From assembly GCA_001628005.1 (NCBI GenBank), contig LUQU01000043.1:1-40365 (forward strand): a stretch of DNA of 40,365 bases. Reading direction: 5' to 3'. The stretch comes from SAR86 cluster bacterium REDSEA-S09_B4. Lineage in GTDB: Bacteria; Pseudomonadota; Gammaproteobacteria; Magnimaribacterales; Magnimaribacteraceae. Below, one piece after another: positions 39,327 to 40,365 of this stretch; the stretch's first letter is position 1, and the number at the start of each line of letters is the position of its first letter. Below the pieces are notes generated by a model. The model was given only the letters and a program-made list of their open reading frames with translations, had not been told where the DNA came from and searched no databases. Made by a program: the position numbers and the translations under genes.

Positions 39327-39874
39327 AACAAGACAATCAAAAATACAAAGCCTTCATTATTTTTTTGACACCCATCCTTGTTTTAATTGCCAGCACTTTG
39401 TTTTTTTATATCGGATATTCACCCGAGGGAAGAACCAACAATGGCCAGCTGATAGACCCACCAATAGATCTATCTGCATTAAAGATTGAGGGCCTTAAAG
39501 ATGAATTTCCAGGCAGGTGGACCGTAATTCACTTTTTGAATGCTCCCTGCAAAGAGAGTTGTTGGAATTCGTTATATAAAACAAGACAAGTAAATATTAG
39601 GCTTGGAAGAGACGCAGAAAGAGTCGGCAGGTATTTATTAATATCAAGCTCTTACAATCTTTCTCCACAAGAGACCGCAAAACTAACAAAAGAATATCCT
39701 CGTCTGGAATTATTCAGAATTCTGGAAGAAGACATTCCTCAAGAAATTATTAAAGATTCCTATATATTATTTGATCCTTTAGGAAATGGGATTTTGATTT
39801 ATTCACCAGACTTACCGGGTGGCGAACTTTTAGAAGACCTTAAGAAGGTTTTGCAGAACTCAAAAATAGGTTAA
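39323..39874 (+). CDS. membrane-anchored thioredoxin-fold-like protein with CxxxC, oxidase cluster
   Basis: This 183-residue protein has one N-terminal membrane segment (about 10-30) and a periplasmic domain with WTVIHFLNAPCKESC, giving the CxxxC motif Cys76-Cys80, as in the Sco copper chaperones. A gene of similar size is found in the same place, between SURF1 and ctaA, in Pseudomonas-like genomes, usually called a conserved hypothetical. I see no obvious later conserved histidine of Sco proteins. A redox or copper-delivery role in CuA assembly is inference. The GTG start overlaps the SURF1 stop (GTGA). Confidence 0.75.
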   Translation: MKQDNQKYKAFIIFLTPILVLIASTLFFYIGYSPEGRTNNGQLIDPPIDLSALKIEGLKDEFPGRWTVIHFLNAPCKESCWNSLYKTRQVNIRLGRDAERVGRYLLISSSYNLSPQETAKLTKEYPRLELFRILEEDIPQEIIKDSYILFDPLGNGILIYSPDLPGGELLEDLKKVLQNSKIG

Positions 39875-39881
39875 TAAAAAA

Positions 39882-40365
39882 ATGTTAATAAGGAGACTAA
39901 CTTTTTTTTCAGGATGCTTTGCCTTCATTGTAGTCGCATTGGGTGCTTGGACCAGATTGGCAGATGCTGGATTAGGCTGTCCTGATTGGCCTGGATGTTA
40001 TGGGTTTGTAACCTTACCAGTAAATCCTGACGAAATAGATTTAGCAAATTCAAGGTTCCCAGACAGCCCCTATGAACTTGCCAAGGCTATACCCGAAGTG
40101 GTGCATAGATACTTTGCTGCAACTTTAGGTTTTTTTATTCTAAGTATTGCTACCGTTATAAATTTAGATAGGTCGTATAAACCCAATATTAAAATTCTTT
40201 CAACAGTTTTGCTTATTTGGGTTTTGGTTCAAGGAGCCTTCGGTTATTTAACTGTTAGCCTAAAGTTATGTCCCCAGATAGTGAGTCTTCATTTATTATT
40301 TGGCTTTCTTACTCCTACATTACTGTGGTTGTTGTATTTTAAATTAGTTGATGAAGGCACCGGTC
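39882..40365 (+). CDS. ctaA: heme A synthase CtaA/Cox15, cut by the right edge
   Basis: CtaA oxidises heme O to heme A for the aa3-type oxidase. The visible 161 codons begin MLIRRLTFFSGCFAFIVVAL and include the family landmark TRLADAGLGCPDWPGCYG, EVVHRYFAATLGFFIL with a heme-ligand His, and LTVSLKLCPQIVSLHLLFGF with another His. The rest lies outside the window. It follows the CxxxC gene by seven bases. The missing continuation probably includes ctaB (heme O synthase), as in related clusters. Confidence 0.93.
   Translation, partial: MLIRRLTFFSGCFAFIVVALGAWTRLADAGLGCPDWPGCYGFVTLPVNPDEIDLANSRFPDSPYELAKAIPEVVHRYFAATLGFFILSIATVINLDRSYKPNIKILSTVLLIWVLVQGAFGYLTVSLKLCPQIVSLHLLFGFLTPTLLWLLYFKLVDEGTG

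Overview
The window is the replication-origin neighbourhood of a gammaproteobacterium with an AT-rich genome. The gene order (glmS, glmU, atp operon, parB, parA, rsmG, mnmG, mnmE, yidC, yidD, rnpA, rpmH, then dnaA, dnaN, recF, gyrB) is the classic gammaproteobacterial origin arrangement. The second half (plsC, gmhB, glycyl-tRNA synthetase, lpxL, trkH, trkA, fmt, def, tsaC, aroE) is the block that commonly follows gyrB in Pseudomonas-like genomes, and an aa3-type cytochrome oxidase cluster follows. Short intergenic gaps, many overlapping start and stop codons, no mobile element and several genes missing from conserved positions (atpI, rsmB, dprA, glyQ/glyS) suggest a streamlined genome, probably aquatic or marine. 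I cannot name the taxon. The 40.4 kb length would also suit a fosmid insert (inference).

Layout: 1-17942 is read leftward. It holds a partial gene and a DUF805 membrane protein, glmS-glmU, the F1Fo ATP synthase operon with a near-consensus promoter at 9981-10009, parB-parA-rsmG-mnmG, a 230-bp origin-like gap, then mnmE-yidC-yidD-rnpA-rpmH. From 18087 to 18239 lies the divergent rpmH/dnaA control region with two perfect inverted DnaA boxes. dnaA-dnaN-recF-gyrB (18240-24359) is read rightward. plsC to def (24356-32289) is read leftward as one long unit. purE-tsaC-aroE is read rightward. The cytochrome c oxidase operon coxB-coxA-ctaG-coxC, a small DUF2909 gene on the other strand, SURF1, a CxxxC protein and ctaA run to the right edge. 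No stretch longer than 300 bases lacks a gene. I see no rRNA, tRNA, CRISPR or insertion sequence.

How the genes work together: DnaA, DnaN, RecF and GyrB serve replication, and ParA/ParB with a perfect parS inside recF serve origin segregation. RnpA, MnmE, MnmG, RsmG, TsaC, GlyRS, Fmt and Def serve tRNA and translation. GlmS/GlmU, LpxL, PlsC and GmhB feed the envelope. The oxidase builds the proton gradient and the ATP synthase uses it.

Main points for a second look: (1) three energy genes (atpA, coxC, SURF1) are each broken by what looks like an internal deletion plus frameshift; (2) the glyQ-glyS position holds an unrelated single-chain GlyRS; (3) there are two candidate origins, one beside mnmG in the E. 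coli position and orientation and one beside dnaA; (4) rsmG appears to start at an ATA codon; (5) GyrB has a lysine-rich N-terminal tail; (6) a 14-bp palindrome sits at the cox promoter. I did not find a clearly new multi-gene system; most of the content is housekeeping.
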